A stretch of 64,000 nucleotides of DNA from Siphonodentalium dalli. Taxonomy: Eukaryota; Mollusca; Scaphopoda; Gadilida; Siphonodentaliidae. Of this stretch, positions 10,662 through 21,778 are shown piece by piece. Position numbers and translations under genes: made by a program. Numbering within the stretch: position 1 is the first letter of the stretch; each line of letters opens with the position of its first letter. Location: positions 226,676,961 to 226,740,960 of the forward strand of contig CP136066.1 in assembly GCA_032622095.1 (NCBI GenBank), written 5' to 3'. Below the pieces are notes generated by a model. The model was not told where the DNA came from and made no database searches. It saw only the letters and a list, made by a program, of their open reading frames with translations.

Positions 10662-13600
10662 GTTAGTTATATGCTGATTTGCTTAGCTTTTTAACTTGAC
10701 GATGTCAAGTTTGAGTTATTGCCATGGGTTGGTCGTCTTTTGGGGGGCCTCGGTCCATCCGGCCATCAACAATTTCTATTAGTACACCATACAGGCCACC
10801 TGCCTCATCCAATCATCACCGAACTTCATAGGGATCTTCGGGCTGACATCTAGATGGGAGCTGTCATTTTTTTTTTTTTTCGTTAAAAAACATGGCCTCC
10901 AGCAGCCATATTGAATTTCAAATTTGAATTCATTGCCGCATGTTGCTACCCGCATTTTTTTGGAGAATTGTTTTGAAAATTTACAGACAAGTTTTGGATC
11001 ACCTCTAGATAGTAGCTATCAGTTTTGAACAATTTTCAATGTAAAACATGGTGCCTGCAGCCATCTTGTATTTTACTCTTTGCATGACTAAATTTTTGCC
11101 ACACCCTACACACCACATCCCTCATTCGATCATCACCAAGGATATTTGGGTGACCACTAGATTGGAACCATAAAATATGGTTTCATTGAAAAACATGGCC
11201 ACCAATGGCCATCTTGGATTTTACTCTTTGTATGACTAAATCCAGGTTCAGAGCACCCAAGAGGCCAACTCCCTCCTCCGATCATCACCAAACTTCATAC
11301 TAGTATGGATCTTCGGGGTGACTTCTAGATGGGAGTCATCTCGGATTTTACTCTTTCTATTAGTATTACTTCATCCTTTGTCATCCGATTAAGGATGCAT
11401 AATCTGATTAAGCTCCCATCAATTACTATTTATTTGGAGTCGGGGGTAAAAAATATTTGATTCGCGTCGAGGAACTCACCTATCAAAGCTCAGAGTTATT
11501 AGATATCAATTTATTTTCACCATCGATAATTATTAGTGGCCTAGTAAACAGTGGCGAGCCAACAGTCTCGGATCAAATTATGGGTTGAAGATGGATAACT
11601 ATAAAATCAAGAGGCTTTCTGTTGAAAATTAGGCCAAATTTTGTCGAACAACATGTTGATAAATAACACATTTCGGACAATTTTATACTATAGTTGACAG
11701 TGGTTAGCATTATTTTTGGGCAATTAATCAATTTCTAAAAATGTTGTTGTTGTTGGAATCTGATTATATGGGGACCATCAAATCGGATTGAGTACCTTAA
11801 TTTAATCCCAAACTGTTTATGCATCTTCAGGGTAACCTCTAGTTACATGTACATAAGCTTATAAACTGTCCGAGTTCCATATCACTCTATGGACTGTAAT
11901 ATATGGCATGATCTCATTTCCAAGTTGAGCTAGAGTGTCATTGACACTTTCATTATCATTATTGAATATAATTGGATCTATTTTTAGCTGTGGCTCAGTT
12001 TGCATGATTGATGTATAGAGATCGATCGTGAGAGCATTATGTCCAGTCCTTGATTGATGTATAGAGATCGATCGTGAGAGCATTATGTTCAGTCCTTGAT
12101 TGATGTATAGAGATCGATCGTGAGAGCATTATGTTCAGTCCTTGATTGATGTATAGAGATCGATCGTGAGAGCATTATGTTCAGTCCTTGATTGATGTAT
12201 AGAGATCGATCGTGAGAGCATTATGTTCAGTCCTTGATTGATGTATAGAGATCGATCGTGAGAGCATTATGTTCAGTCCATGATTGATGTATAGAGATCG
12301 ATCGTGAGAGCATTATGTTCAGTCCATGATTGATGTATAGAGATCGATCGTGAGAGCATTATGTTCAGTCCTTGATTGATGTATAGAGATCGATCGTGAG
12401 AGCATTATGTTCAGTCCTTGATTGATGTATAGAGATCGATCGTGAGAGCATTATGTTCAGTCCTTGATTGATGTATAGAGATCGATCGTGAGAGCATTAT
12501 GTTCAGTCCTTGATTGATGTATAGAGATCGATCGTGAGAGCATTATGTTCAGTCCATGATTGATGTATAGAGATCGATCGTGAGAGCATTATGTTCAGTC
12601 CATGATTGATGTATAGAGATCGATCGTGAGAGCATTATGTTCAGTCCTTGACTAAGACAGTTGTAATTGCACCCGTAATATATTGATCGGGTTTTTCTCA
12701 TATAAAATGTTGTGATGAGATAGACCTATGTCAAGGTACTTTTTTCACATTGAATCCACATGAGGCATAAGCAGAATGATATTCCCTTTTGTCAAAATGC
12801 TTAATGGTTACTATTGGCCCAAGAACAAAAATTGACCTTACCGCCAATAATTCTTAATCCTATAGATCTAATAGGATTAAGTATTACTGGGGGTGGGGTA
12901 AATTTTTGTTCTTGGGCCAATAGTAACCATTAAGCATTTTGACAAAAGGGAATATCATTCTGCTTATGCCTCATCTTCTTGGAAGCATCTATATTATGAT
13001 ATCAACATTGTTTTAGTTACTTTTTCCTTTCTGTCAGTTTCTATATCCCCTAATTTGCAGAAGATAAAATGCATAATCCGAGGTGACTAATGGGTGAACA
13101 TCACCATCTTCAACTGGGGAACTTCAGTCTGATCCTAGGTCTCCCGTAGCAGCTGAGTCTTAAGCAGAATGAGGTTCCCAGAGAGGGAATTTGGTTATGC
13201 TAGCCCGCCTTGTGGGATAGCATCAATAAATTCATCCCTCTGCGGACCTCATTCTGCAAATGTCAGACACACTATATCCAGACTTGGTTGTGTATCTGGG
13301 CAAGTTTCTCTGTTGCTTACAGTATCTTCATAAAGTTGAGTGCTTTTCCCAGTGAAATTATCCCTCTAACTCCATCTGTGAGCAATTGTTTTCACCTCAT
13401 TAAAGGCCCACTTAATTTTCGAAACCCGAGTTCACATTTTATAAAATAAATGCCATAGTATATACCATTTGAAAGAGGAAGCTCCAAAACATTGTATTAT
13501 CCACTTATCTGGTTTCATAAAATATGAACATGTTGTTTTTATTGTGGTACCGATGTGTTTTTTTGTGCTTAAGTTTCATCTGGATTGTACTGCAAAGTGT

Positions 13601-16168
13601 ATTACTTACAAAGGAAGGGGAATAACTCTATATCTTAGTTTGAATTATGTTGCGTTCTGGGAGTAAGATGGGGGAAATGTTTCTATGATTTCAGCTATTT
13701 TCTATTACACTATGGGTACCTTCTGAGATCAAGACGTTCAAAATGGTGATGAATTATATATAGAGAGTAATTAATTGGTTCCGATAATTACATTAAATAA
13801 TTCACGAGAGACGAGAGATGTCGGTAAGAAACGAGTACGCGTTAACCTACGATTTTGTTACCTAAACGTCTCTCGTCTCCAGTGAATTATTTAACGTAAT
13901 TCTCGGAACTAATTGATTACTCTATTTATTACACTTCTGCATCAATTTTGTTCGCCAAATATGACTAAAACACCCAGAATTAATGCATGAAATCCCAATG
14001 TGGAGAAAGATCAACCATCGAAAAATCAGTCTGGAGCAGTAAGCGACGTAACGTAAATGACGTCACGAGAGATGACATAATTCACTTGTGACATTACCAT
14101 TTTTAATTAATAAATATACCCTGTGCCAATGCATTCTCTTATATATGCGAGTCGACCATAGGTCGCCTTGCATATATAAGAGAATGCATTGGCCTAACAA
14201 TTTTTCATCATTTGTTATTATTTTTTACAATTTTAATAATTTGTTCTTATATTCTTTAAACCCACCATAATTATACCAAGGCACTTTAAAAAAATAATCG
14301 GTGACTCGAAAGTTAAATGGGCCTTTAATGCCTTGTTTTTTACACATAATTATACGTCATGTTTTTTACTTTTCCTAATTGCAGATTGAGAGTGGATTAA
14401 TTGTCTATGTTTGTTTCCTGAAAGGAGCCAGTGACAATGAAATAAACAAGTTAGGTGAGATTCAACTATAGCTTGATTTTGTATGTTAACCCTTTCATGA
14501 CAGGAGCTGCGCTGGTGCAGCATTAAAGATCCTGTGCCAGTGTATTCTCTTATATATGCAAGTCTCCTATAGCGAGCCTTGCATATATAAGAGAGTGCAC
14601 TGGCTTATAAGGTCATGATAAATATTGCTAGGCCAATGTATTCTCTTATATATGCGAGGCTCCCTATGGGAGTATGCATTGGCACAGGGTTTTTGCAAAA
14701 TTTCAGGAAGCTCCAGTCAAGGAAGGGTTAGACTACCCTTATGGAGCCCCTCACAGACCCGAGCAGACGACACTCAACAATACAAGCTGCCTCCTGTATG
14801 GGTTAAATGTTCATTGCTTGAGCCAAATTCTGGACAAATATCTATTTTCATTACTATTTTGATTCAAAGATCAAAACAAGATCACGAATAAGATGGATGC
14901 AGTCGGTTTACTGCTCTTTAGCTATATGTGCATGAAACACTAAAGAGCAGTATGTACCACTCTTTAAGTTATGGCCGCTATTAAAGGCCACGGCATTTGA
15001 CACGCATCATGCTTTGCTTTTACTGTGATTACTTGTATGTTTCAGTTGAACCCGGTTTCTTTGTTCGCGTGTTTAAAAAAAATGACTTCATGGTGAAGCG
15101 ATACACAATCACAGTCCAAAACTGACCTAGACCGAAAAAAGAGAGCCTACGATATTTTCCGAATTTCGTTAAACAACATGGTCGCCACATCCTCATCTCT
15201 CATCCAAACTTCATATGGTTCTTTTGTGTGACCTCTAGATGGACGTTGTCCAATTCTTCCGAAATTTGTTAAAAACATGGGTGCCTGGAGCCATCTTGAA
15301 TTTCACATTTGAATTCATCGGCACACCCTGCAGTCCACATTTAGTGGAGAAATGTTTGAAATGAAATTAATGTCATTTACACAATAAAATCCATTTACTG
15401 AAACTTTTTGACTTTCCTTCTTTATCATTCTATTGACTGTTTGGCATAAAATTATTAAAGATGCATTATCCGTATTAACACTCCTGAATAGCTATTTCTT
15501 TAGTTTCGTGGATACAAAATATTTGATTCCAGTCGAGGAACCCACCCATCAAAGCTCATCAGATATTGATTTTTGAAGTTTGTTATTTATCGAGATGTGC
15601 AATTATTTGTGGCCCAGAAAAAACTTTGTCAAACGGATGGTCTTGGACAAAATTGCAGATGAAGATGGATAATAAATTTTGTGATACTCAAGTGATAATA
15701 CAGCCATATTTCGTTGAACAAAATGTTGATAAATAACACGTTTTGGGAAATTTGATACCATAGTTGACAGTGGTTAGCATTATTTTGTTGCAATTAAACG
15801 ATTCTGGTAACTAAAGAAGAAATGAACATTTTATAATTCCAGCAAAAGCCGTCCTCAACACAAGGCTTAGTGAAGGAGATGAAGGGAGATTGGTTTCAGT
15901 TTTAGAACTCCCTGGTGATGTGATTATAATACCACAGGCGACACTCGGTGGAACACTTAAAGGAAAATCCATGCAGTATCACAAAAATATACACAAGGAC
16001 GAAGGATCCAGACTCTACAGTTTGTTCGTCGAACAATGTGAGAAGGGTTTCAGCCAATCATCTGCTTCTCAGGAACAGAATAAGAGTGTTCAACATGGAA
16101 CGTATGGCAACAGACAAGTATTCAGCATGGTCACGAATGGTCCATATACGCATGTGATAGAACTATGA
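10500..16168 (+). CDS. DTD2: D-aminoacyl-tRNA deacylase 2, three exons
   Basis: Joining 10500-10661, 14385-14454 and 15843-16168 gives a 185-aa protein (558 nt with stop). It aligns along its length with animal DTD2/[19 protein letters not shown] in exon 1, [13 protein letters not shown] in exon 2, [30 protein letters not shown] and [11 protein letters not shown] in exon 3. The PQATL and TNGPYTH motifs are the ATD-type counterparts of the catalytic motifs of DTD. The family removes wrongly attached amino acids from tRNA in the cytosol; the animal enzyme is known to clear L-alanine from mischarged tRNA-Thr. Splice junctions are CAG|GTTAGT, TTGCAG|ATT, TAG|GTGAGA and TTCCAG|CA with phases 0 and 1, and no disabling change is seen. 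The human protein is 168 aa; the extra length is an N-terminal Ser/Lys-rich tail. An in-frame TGA directly precedes the ATG. Confidence 0.93.
10700..11390. repeat. R1 dispersed repeats in DTD2 intron 1
   Basis: Four or so degenerate units carry AACATGGC.(T/C)CCAGCAGCCATCTT, ATCATCACC(A/G)AACTTCATA and GATCTTCGGG.TGAC.TCTAGAT. They resemble the unit of the satellite at 48793-51175. Confidence 0.65.
11390..11800. mobile_element. family D MITE
   Basis: It shares with 36840-37260 the blocks TCGAGGAAC.CACCTATCAA, TTGATAAATA.CA..TTTCGG, TATAGTTGACAGTGGTTAGC and the end AATCGGATTGAGTACCTTAA. The left TIR is diverged (CATCCGATTAAGGATGCATA). Confidence 0.6.
12005..12650. repeat. 46-bp satellite, ~14 copies
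   Basis: The unit begins TGATTGATGTATAGAGATCG and ends ATTATGTTCAGTCC(T/A). It repeats every 46 bp with almost no divergence (C/T at one site in the first unit, T/A at the junction base). Each unit contains the palindrome GATCGATC. It lies in DTD2 intron 1, and the low divergence implies recent expansion. Confidence 0.95.
12763..12975. repeat. long perfect inverted repeat (~70-bp arms)
   Basis: The left arm starts GCATAAGCAGAATGATATTC and continues through TTGGCCCAAGAACAAAAAT. The right arm (from about 12902) is its reverse complement, ending GAATATCATTCTGCTTATGC. The spacer is about 65 bp. It takes the place of the left hairpin of the family A element that follows. Confidence 0.85.
12763..13290. 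mobile_element. family A MITE, variant left end
   Basis: The usual centre (CCTCATCTTCTTGGAAGCAT..CCCCTAATTTGCAGAAGATA) and right hairpin (AGAATGAGGTTCCCAGAGAG..GGACCTCATTCTGCAAATG) are present. The left hairpin is a different, longer palindrome sharing only its CAGAATGA edge. Confidence 0.65.
13764..13923. mobile_element. 160-bp fold-back element
   Basis: The left arm AGAGTAATTAATTGGTTCCG..AAATAATTCAC..GAGACGAGAG pairs with the right arm CTCTCGTCTC..GTGAATTATTTAACG..GATTACTCT. The arms are about 52 bp with a few mismatches around a ~50-bp centre. Confidence 0.75.
14119..14196. mobile_element. family B hairpin (single)
   Basis: Arms GCCAATGCATTCTCTTATAT..GCGAG and ..GCATATATAAGAGAATGC..TTGGC flank the centre TCGACCATAGGTCGC. 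Only one of the usual two hairpins is present, followed by AT-rich sequence. Confidence 0.8.
14385..14454 (+). CDS. DTD2: DTD2 exon 2
   Basis: 70 nt encode [20 protein letters not shown] plus NKL and one further base. The acceptor is TTTCCTAATTGCAG, the donor TAG|GTGAGA, and the exit phase is 1. Confidence 0.88.
14486..14730. mobile_element. family B composite in the TTAACCCTTTCATGA shell
   Basis: The outer inverted ends are TTAACCCTTTCATGACAGG and AGCTCCAGTCAAGGAAGGGTT. Inside are two family B hairpins in opposite orientation, the first bounded by CCTGTGCCAGTG and the second by GGCACAGGG. It is about 245 bp and lies 31 bp downstream of DTD2 exon 2. Confidence 0.7.
15165..15330. repeat. R1 dispersed repeat
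   Basis: It contains AACATGGTCGCCACATCCTC, TGTGACCTCTAGATGGACG and AACATGGGTGCCTGGAGCCA; degenerate. Confidence 0.55.
15454..15815. mobile_element. family D MITE, right end missing
   Basis: TCCAGTCGAGGAACCCACCC, GTTGATAAATAACACGTTTT and CATAGTTGACAGTGGTTAGC match family D. The terminal GGATTGAGTACC is absent. The copy stops about 27 bp before the acceptor of DTD2 exon 3. Confidence 0.6.
15843..16168 (+). CDS. DTD2: DTD2 exon 3 (terminal)
   Basis: 326 nt encode [11 protein letters not shown] through THVIEL and stop TGA. It carries the catalytic-type PQATL and TNGPYTH motifs. The 3' half of this exon and its flank reappear as a tandem array at 39584-40633. Confidence 0.92.
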
Positions 16169-16204
16169 CCATGTCTTTATACTAGACCAGAGCTCAGCTT
16201 ACTG

Positions 16205-16290
16205 GAATGAGGTTCACAGAGGGTGAATTTGGTGATGCTAGTCTGCTGTGGTTCTGGGAACCTCATTCTGCAAATGACAGACACACTATT
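16205..16290. mobile_element. family A hairpin fragment
   Basis: GAATGAGGTTCACAGAGGGTG..GGGAACCTCATTCTGCAAATG sits 37 bp after the DTD2 stop, so it probably lies in the DTD2 3' UTR. Confidence 0.55.
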
Positions 16291-16379
16291 TGCAGACTTG
16301 ATTGCGTTGTGTGGGGTGACATCATTATAGACCAAACAAAATACGACTCATTGAGACTCAAATTTGTTTTATACCACCC

Positions 16380-16454
16380 CTGGCATATATAAGATAATGC
16401 ACTGGCACAGGGTTTTGAAAAAAATCAGGAAGTTCCAGACATGGAAGGGTTAAC
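16380..16454. mobile_element. family B half element
   Basis: GGCATATATAAGATAATGC..GGCACAGGGTTTT..GGAAGTTCCAGACATGGAAGGGTT is the right half of the TTAACCCTTTCATGA shell. The homologous spot in copy B (40675-40850) has three tandem halves. Confidence 0.6.
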
Positions 16455-16536
16455 CAGTATACAGGATTCATAAGTCCAGCTAGTGAAATTGGTAGGGATG
16501 ATACTGGTTTATGTCGAAGTAGTATTTAAAGGGTTA

Positions 16537-18985
16537 AACTTATCATCTGGACATTTCCTATGGGATAACTACTCATCAGTGATAATTTAGTATAGAAAGG
16601 GTTAAACTTATTATCTGAACATTTCCTATTGGATAACGACTCATCAATGATCCTTTAGTATCGAAAGGGTTAAACTTATTATCTGAACATTTCCTATGGG
16701 ATAACTACTCATCAATGATGCCTTAGTCGCCCTTAGTATAGAAAGGGTTAAACTTATTATCGGAACAGTTCCTTTGGGATAACTACTAATCAATGATGCT
16801 TTAGTATATAAAGGATTAAACTTATTATCTGAACATTTCCAATGGGATTACTACTAATCAATGATGCTTTAGTATATAAAGGATTAAACTTATTACCTGA
16901 ACATTTCCTATGGGATAACTACTTATCAATGATGCTTTGGTATATAAAGGGTTAAACTAATTATGTGAACATTTCCTATAGGATAACTACTCATCAATGA
17001 TGCTTTAGGTTTTAATGGGTTAAACTTATTATCTGAACATTTCCTATTGGATAACTACTCATCAATGATGCTTTAGTATAGAAATGGTTAAACTTTTTAT
17101 CTGAACAGTTCCTATGGGATAACTACTCATCAATGATGCTTTAGTATGGAGAGGTTTAAACTTATTATCTGAACATTTCCTATGGTTAACTACTCATCAG
17201 TGATGCTTTAGTACATAAAGGTTAAACTTTATTATCTGAACATTTCCTATGGGATAACTACTCATCAGTGATGCTTTAGTACATAAAGGTTAAACTTTAT
17301 TATCTGAACATTTCCTTTGGGATAACTATACATCAATGATGATTTAGTATAGAAATGGTTAAACTTATTATCTGAACATTTCCTATTGGATAACGACTCA
17401 TCAATGATCCTTTAGTATCGAAAGGGTTAAACTTATTATCTGAACATTTCCTATGGGATAACTACTCATCAATGATGCCTTAGTCGCCCTTAGTATAGAA
17501 AGGGTTAAACTTATTATCGGAACAGTTCCTTTGGGATAACTACTAATCAATGATGCTTTAGTATATAAAGGATTAAACTTATTATCTGAACATTTCCAAT
17601 GGGATTACTATTAATCAATGATGCTTTAGCATATAAAGGATTAAACTTATTACCTGAACATTTCCTATGGGATAACTACTTATCAATGATGCTTTGGTAT
17701 ATAAAGGGTTAAACTAATTATGTGAACATTTCCTATAGGATAACTACTCATCAATGATGCTTTAGGTTTTAATGGGTTAAACTTATTATCTGAACATTTC
17801 CTATTGGATAACTACTCATCAATGATGCTTTAGTATAGCAATGGTTAAACTTTTTATCTGAACAGTTCCTATGGGATAACTACTCATCAATGATGCTTTA
17901 GTATAGAAATGGTTAAACTTTTTATCTGAACAGTTCCTATGGGATAACTACTCATCAATGATGCTTTAGTATGGAGAGGTTTAAACTTATTATCTAAACA
18001 TTTCCTATGGGATAACTACTCATCAATGATGCTTTAGTATGGAGAGGTTTAAACTTATTATCTAAATATTTCCTATGGGATAACTACTCATCAGTGATGC
18101 TTTAATATAGAAAGGGTTAAACTTATTATCTGAACATGTCTTGGGATAACTACTCATCAATGATGCTTTAGTATAGAAAGGGTTAAACTTATTATCTGAA
18201 CATTTCTTGGGATAACTACTCACCAATGTTGCTTTAATAGTGAAAGGGTTAAACTTATTATCTGAATATTTCCTATGGGATAACGACTCATCGATGATGC
18301 TTTAGTATATAGAAAGGGTTAAACTTATTATCTGACATTTCTTGGGATAACTACTCACCAATGATGCTTTAATAGTGAAAGGGGTAAACTTATTATCTGA
18401 ATATTTCCTATGGGATAACTACTCATGAATGATGCTTTAGTATAGAAAGGGTTAACTTTTATCTGAACATTTCCTATGGGATAACTACTCATCAATGATG
18501 CTTTAGAAAAGAAAGGGTTAAACTTATTATCTGAACATTTCCTATGGGATAGCTACTCATCAATGATGCTTTAGTATAGAAAGGTTTGAACTTATTATCT
18601 GAACATTTCCTATGGGATAACTACTCATCAATGATGCTTTAGTATAGAAAGGCTTAAACTTATTATGTGAACATTTCATATGGGATAACTTCTCATAAAT
18701 GATGCTTTAGTATAGAAAGGGTTAACTTTTATCTGAACATTTCCTATGGGATAACTACTCATCAATGATGATTTAGAAAAGAAAGGGTTAAACTTATTAT
18801 CTGAACATTACCTATGGATAACTACTCATCAATGATGCTTTACTATAGAAAGGGTTAAATTTATTATCTGAACATTTCCTGAGGGATAACTACTCATCAA
18901 TGATGCTTTACTATAGAAAGGGTTAAATTTATTATCTGAACATTTCCCGAGGGATAATGGCTAATCAATGATTCTTTGGTATAGA
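16537..18985. repeat. ~68-bp satellite, about 36 copies
   Basis: The unit is AAAGGGTTAAACTTATTATC, TGAACATTTCCTATGGGATA, ACTACTCATCAATGATGCTT, TAGTATAG. Units vary by a few percent, and some lack a few bases. A higher-order duplication is visible: 16615-17110 repeats at 17372-17867 (offset 757 bp), both with the rare variants ATCCTTTAGTATCG and CCTTAGTCGCCCTTAG. The same unit forms a shorter array at 40868-41628. Confidence 0.93.
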
Positions 18986-20679
18986 TAGGGTTGAACGAGC
19001 CATGCCCATGTGACACAATGCGGAGTTTGAAACAACAGCTGAATAATATATTTGTCCAATATTCTTTTATGAATTTGGATTATACATACAATGGACATCG
19101 CAGCTCTCATAATAATTAAGTCATTTAATGAAACAAAAGATTATTGGCGTGTTCCATGCAGCTGATATATAAATTATCAGCCAACCATCCTTCTGTTTCC
19201 TTTTCTCTTTCTCGATCAATCTCCCCGGGTGAGCATATTTGTTATTTTAAGTAAATTTAGGAGGCTTAAGGCGGTGCTGGGGTCACATAAGTTTCACAGA
19301 AACGTGAATATATGGCACAGAGGGTCTATAATTTGGGAGGAGGTGTCCAATTAGAATTTCCAATTAAACTGCACCCTCCCCTAGGACAGACCCAAGACTC
19401 CACCCCTTGCATTGGAAGTTTCTATCTGCCATTAGGGATCTCAATATTTCCAAATACTCTTGGAAATTTCCACCCTGACACTTATATTATTGGAAATTTT
19501 CAACTGATCGCCCATTTCAGGCCAAAACCATGCCGTATAATAGGAAAATAATCGACTTTTTTTGTCTAAATAAAACAAACAGTTTTCAGTGATAATTTAC
19601 CTTCTGGTTTCAATGTATTGTTAAATTTGATGAGATGGAAAATAACTTATCATGTGCCGAATGAAAACCGATGTTGTACCAGGCAGGAACTTTCCAACCG
19701 TTCTTAAGTAAAGATGGGAGATGCGACATCCCCAAACCCGGCCACTCTCAGCAGAAGTATTGTTATAAATTATCTGATGTTATCGATTTACAGTCAAAGT
19801 AAACTAGTCATATTTTCATTGGCCAGTCAACACTGCTGGCATCATGCCAAACACGTGTGGAACTTCCAAGTTTCCACACACTAAGTGACTCAAAATTCTT
19901 AACCTGTTTAACTCTTCTCACGCTCCTGAGATATGTATGTCGGTAAGATATCTGAAAAATAACTAAGTGCAAACTTGTCTTATCATGTTCACCATGCATG
20001 TACTTAACTGCATAATACATATACAGATACGGAACTATATGCCCCAGAAAATCTTACAACAAAATATTATTGCCTCAAAAAGAAACGAAAAGGAGAGTAT
20101 ATAAAATATTCCCATTTGATTAAAACTGAAAATCAGTGGAATCTTTCAAAGTTTTTCGAAAAGTTGGTGTTCATTCGTTTAATATGGCACGGGTTAGCAA
20201 CTTGAAAGTGATGGAGATCTTATTGGCTTTGTCTCTGGTGATTTCATTTCTAAAAATAAACAAATTAAAAAACATTTGGGTTTTATTAATTGAGATATTT
20301 TGGTGCGTACATTCAAAATTCTTTTCCAAATTTTGTAAAACCGTGCCGGGCCACTGCTCTCCGCCCTAAATTTATGACAAATGAACGAGGAATCAGGTAT
20401 CTGCTCAAAATTGGGTCACTGTTCAATTATCCCCCCTATTTTCATATGCTTTGCAGATTCCCTCTTCTTTCTCTTGTCATCCATACATTTGGTACCAACT
20501 TCACTTTGTGATAAAATGTTATATGACTAATTGGTTTCAGGCCATTTTTCTTTCAGCTTATCCTAATTTGACATATCAAAAAGCCTTTGGGCCGTCAGCC
20601 AGCATTTCATTGTGACTTTTTACTGTCATTCCGGGATGCTAGGTGTGATTTTCGCTACCCTACATGGTGTTTACCTGGT
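18986..20679. other. upstream region of lectin-like gene A
   Basis: Several blocks match 41629-43690: CAATGC.GAGTTTGAAACAAC, ATAATAATTAAGT.ATTTAATG, CCACCCTGACA and CATCATGCCAAACACGTGTG. No coding frame is convincing. It lies about 0.4-2.1 kb before the start codon. Confidence 0.6.
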
Positions 20680-20860
20680 CAGATACCCACTTACCACTTA
20701 TTGGTTACCTATAAAACATGATGTGTTACCTGGTCAGAACATGGACGTAAATGATATACATCGCTGGTCAGAACACCCACTTACCACATATTGGTTAATA
20801 TAAAACATGATGTGTAACCTGGTCAGACACCCACTTACCACATATTGGTTACCTATAAAA
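20680..20860 (+). promoter_or_regulatory. triplicated putative core promoter of gene A
   Basis: The block CCACTTACCAC(T/A)TATTGGTTA..TATAAAA occurs three times, with TATAAAA at 20710, 20799 and 20854. Each has an inverted CCAAT motif (ATTGG) just upstream, and CTGGTCAGA.(A/C)CCCACTTACC precedes it. Gene B has one copy. The last TATAAAA is 226 bp before the chosen ATG. Promoter function is inferred from motif order and position, not shown. Confidence 0.4.
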
Positions 20861-21079
20861 CAATTGATATTTCTGTGCATGATGGTGAAAGATTTGAACA
20901 CCTGAGTCCCACCTTAAGACACAACCAATAGGTGACAAGGCAGTATATCCAATCCAATCAAACATAGCATGGCCGTAGATACAGGTAGATCTAGATCCAG
21001 ACCTGCCACACAAACCATGATGGCAACATGTTCAGCTGTGATCTGGCAATACAGGCGCACACTGAGTCATAATTCCAAG

Positions 21080-21409
21080 ATGTCTGGGGTTCCGTTGAAA
21101 TTCTTCTCTTGGGTGGTGATGGTATCCGTATCCATATCGGTTGTCGCCGGAGCCTCGTGGCAGTTCGGAGTTTGTTCTGGCCATGAGTGCCAGACTTGTG
21201 ATGGCGTCTCCGAATCTATTGTCGTCACATCGAGACTCGACTGCGTGGTGGCGTGTAAGCGACAGAGTCGATGTAAAGCAGCTAATTTTGGGACTACCCC
21301 TGTCGGTGGGGAATTTCGCTGCGATTTTCTGCAGTGTGGATTACATGAGTATGAGTACGCTGCGAAGCTCGCTGTCAATGCATCAAATGACTACATCGAT
21401 GTCAACATG
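21080..21409 (+). CDS. gene A exon 1: signal peptide and PAN-like module
   Basis: 110 codons, donor ATG|GTGAGT, phase 0. About 91% identical in protein to gene B exon 1 (ten differences counted by eye, mostly conservative). Confidence 0.88.
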
Positions 21410-21742
21410 GTGAGTTCTGTCATAATTAACTACATCCCATTCATTCAGGGTCCCTGGTCCAGGGGTCAAAATTTTGGATATTTCATGCCTGACACAACTT
21501 TAGTAGGAAAGTTTTTTACACCAAAATTAAGTAGATTATTGTCCTCATAGTTTGATTTTCCAACCAGTAATTAGTAAGGAATTTGTCAACACTCGCATAT
21601 TTTCCTACTTCGAATCAAAATTTTGAAGAATAAAAATTGACCTAACAATATTTACCTTGACCGTGTAAACCAGTGCATTCTCATTTATATGCGGGCTCCC
21701 TATGGCAAAAATAATTTTCATTTGGCAAAAAAACATTTCATT

Positions 21743-21778
<36 letters not shown>

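Larger units (their letters stand above)
13401..14328. mobile_element. family C MITE with nested insertions
   Basis: Its terminal inverted repeats are TAAAGGCCCACTTAATTTTC (left) and GTTAAATGGGCCTTTAA (right). Inside are GAGGAAGCTCCAAAACATTG, AAGGGGAATAACTCTATATC and CAAAATGGTGATGAATTATA, shared with 44314-44802 and 45561-45990. A fold-back at 13764 and a family B hairpin at 14119 are inserted in it. Confidence 0.7.

Noticed and set aside
12005-12650. CRISPR-like regular array
   Set aside because: Units are contiguous and identical with no variable spacers, and the genome is eukaryotic; it is an ordinary satellite.
14100-14200. Family B hairpin as a tRNA or microRNA gene
   Set aside because: It has no tRNA box motifs and occurs many times with terminal-repeat shells, so a MITE explains it; small-RNA output cannot be judged from sequence.
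20969-21079. Upstream in-frame ATG extending lectin-like gene A by 37 residues
   Set aside because: The extension is basic and polar, would bury the signal peptide, and is not conserved in gene B.
21067-21378. Antisense frame over lectin exon 1
   Set aside because: Shadow of the coding exon on the other strand; the same shadow appears in gene B.
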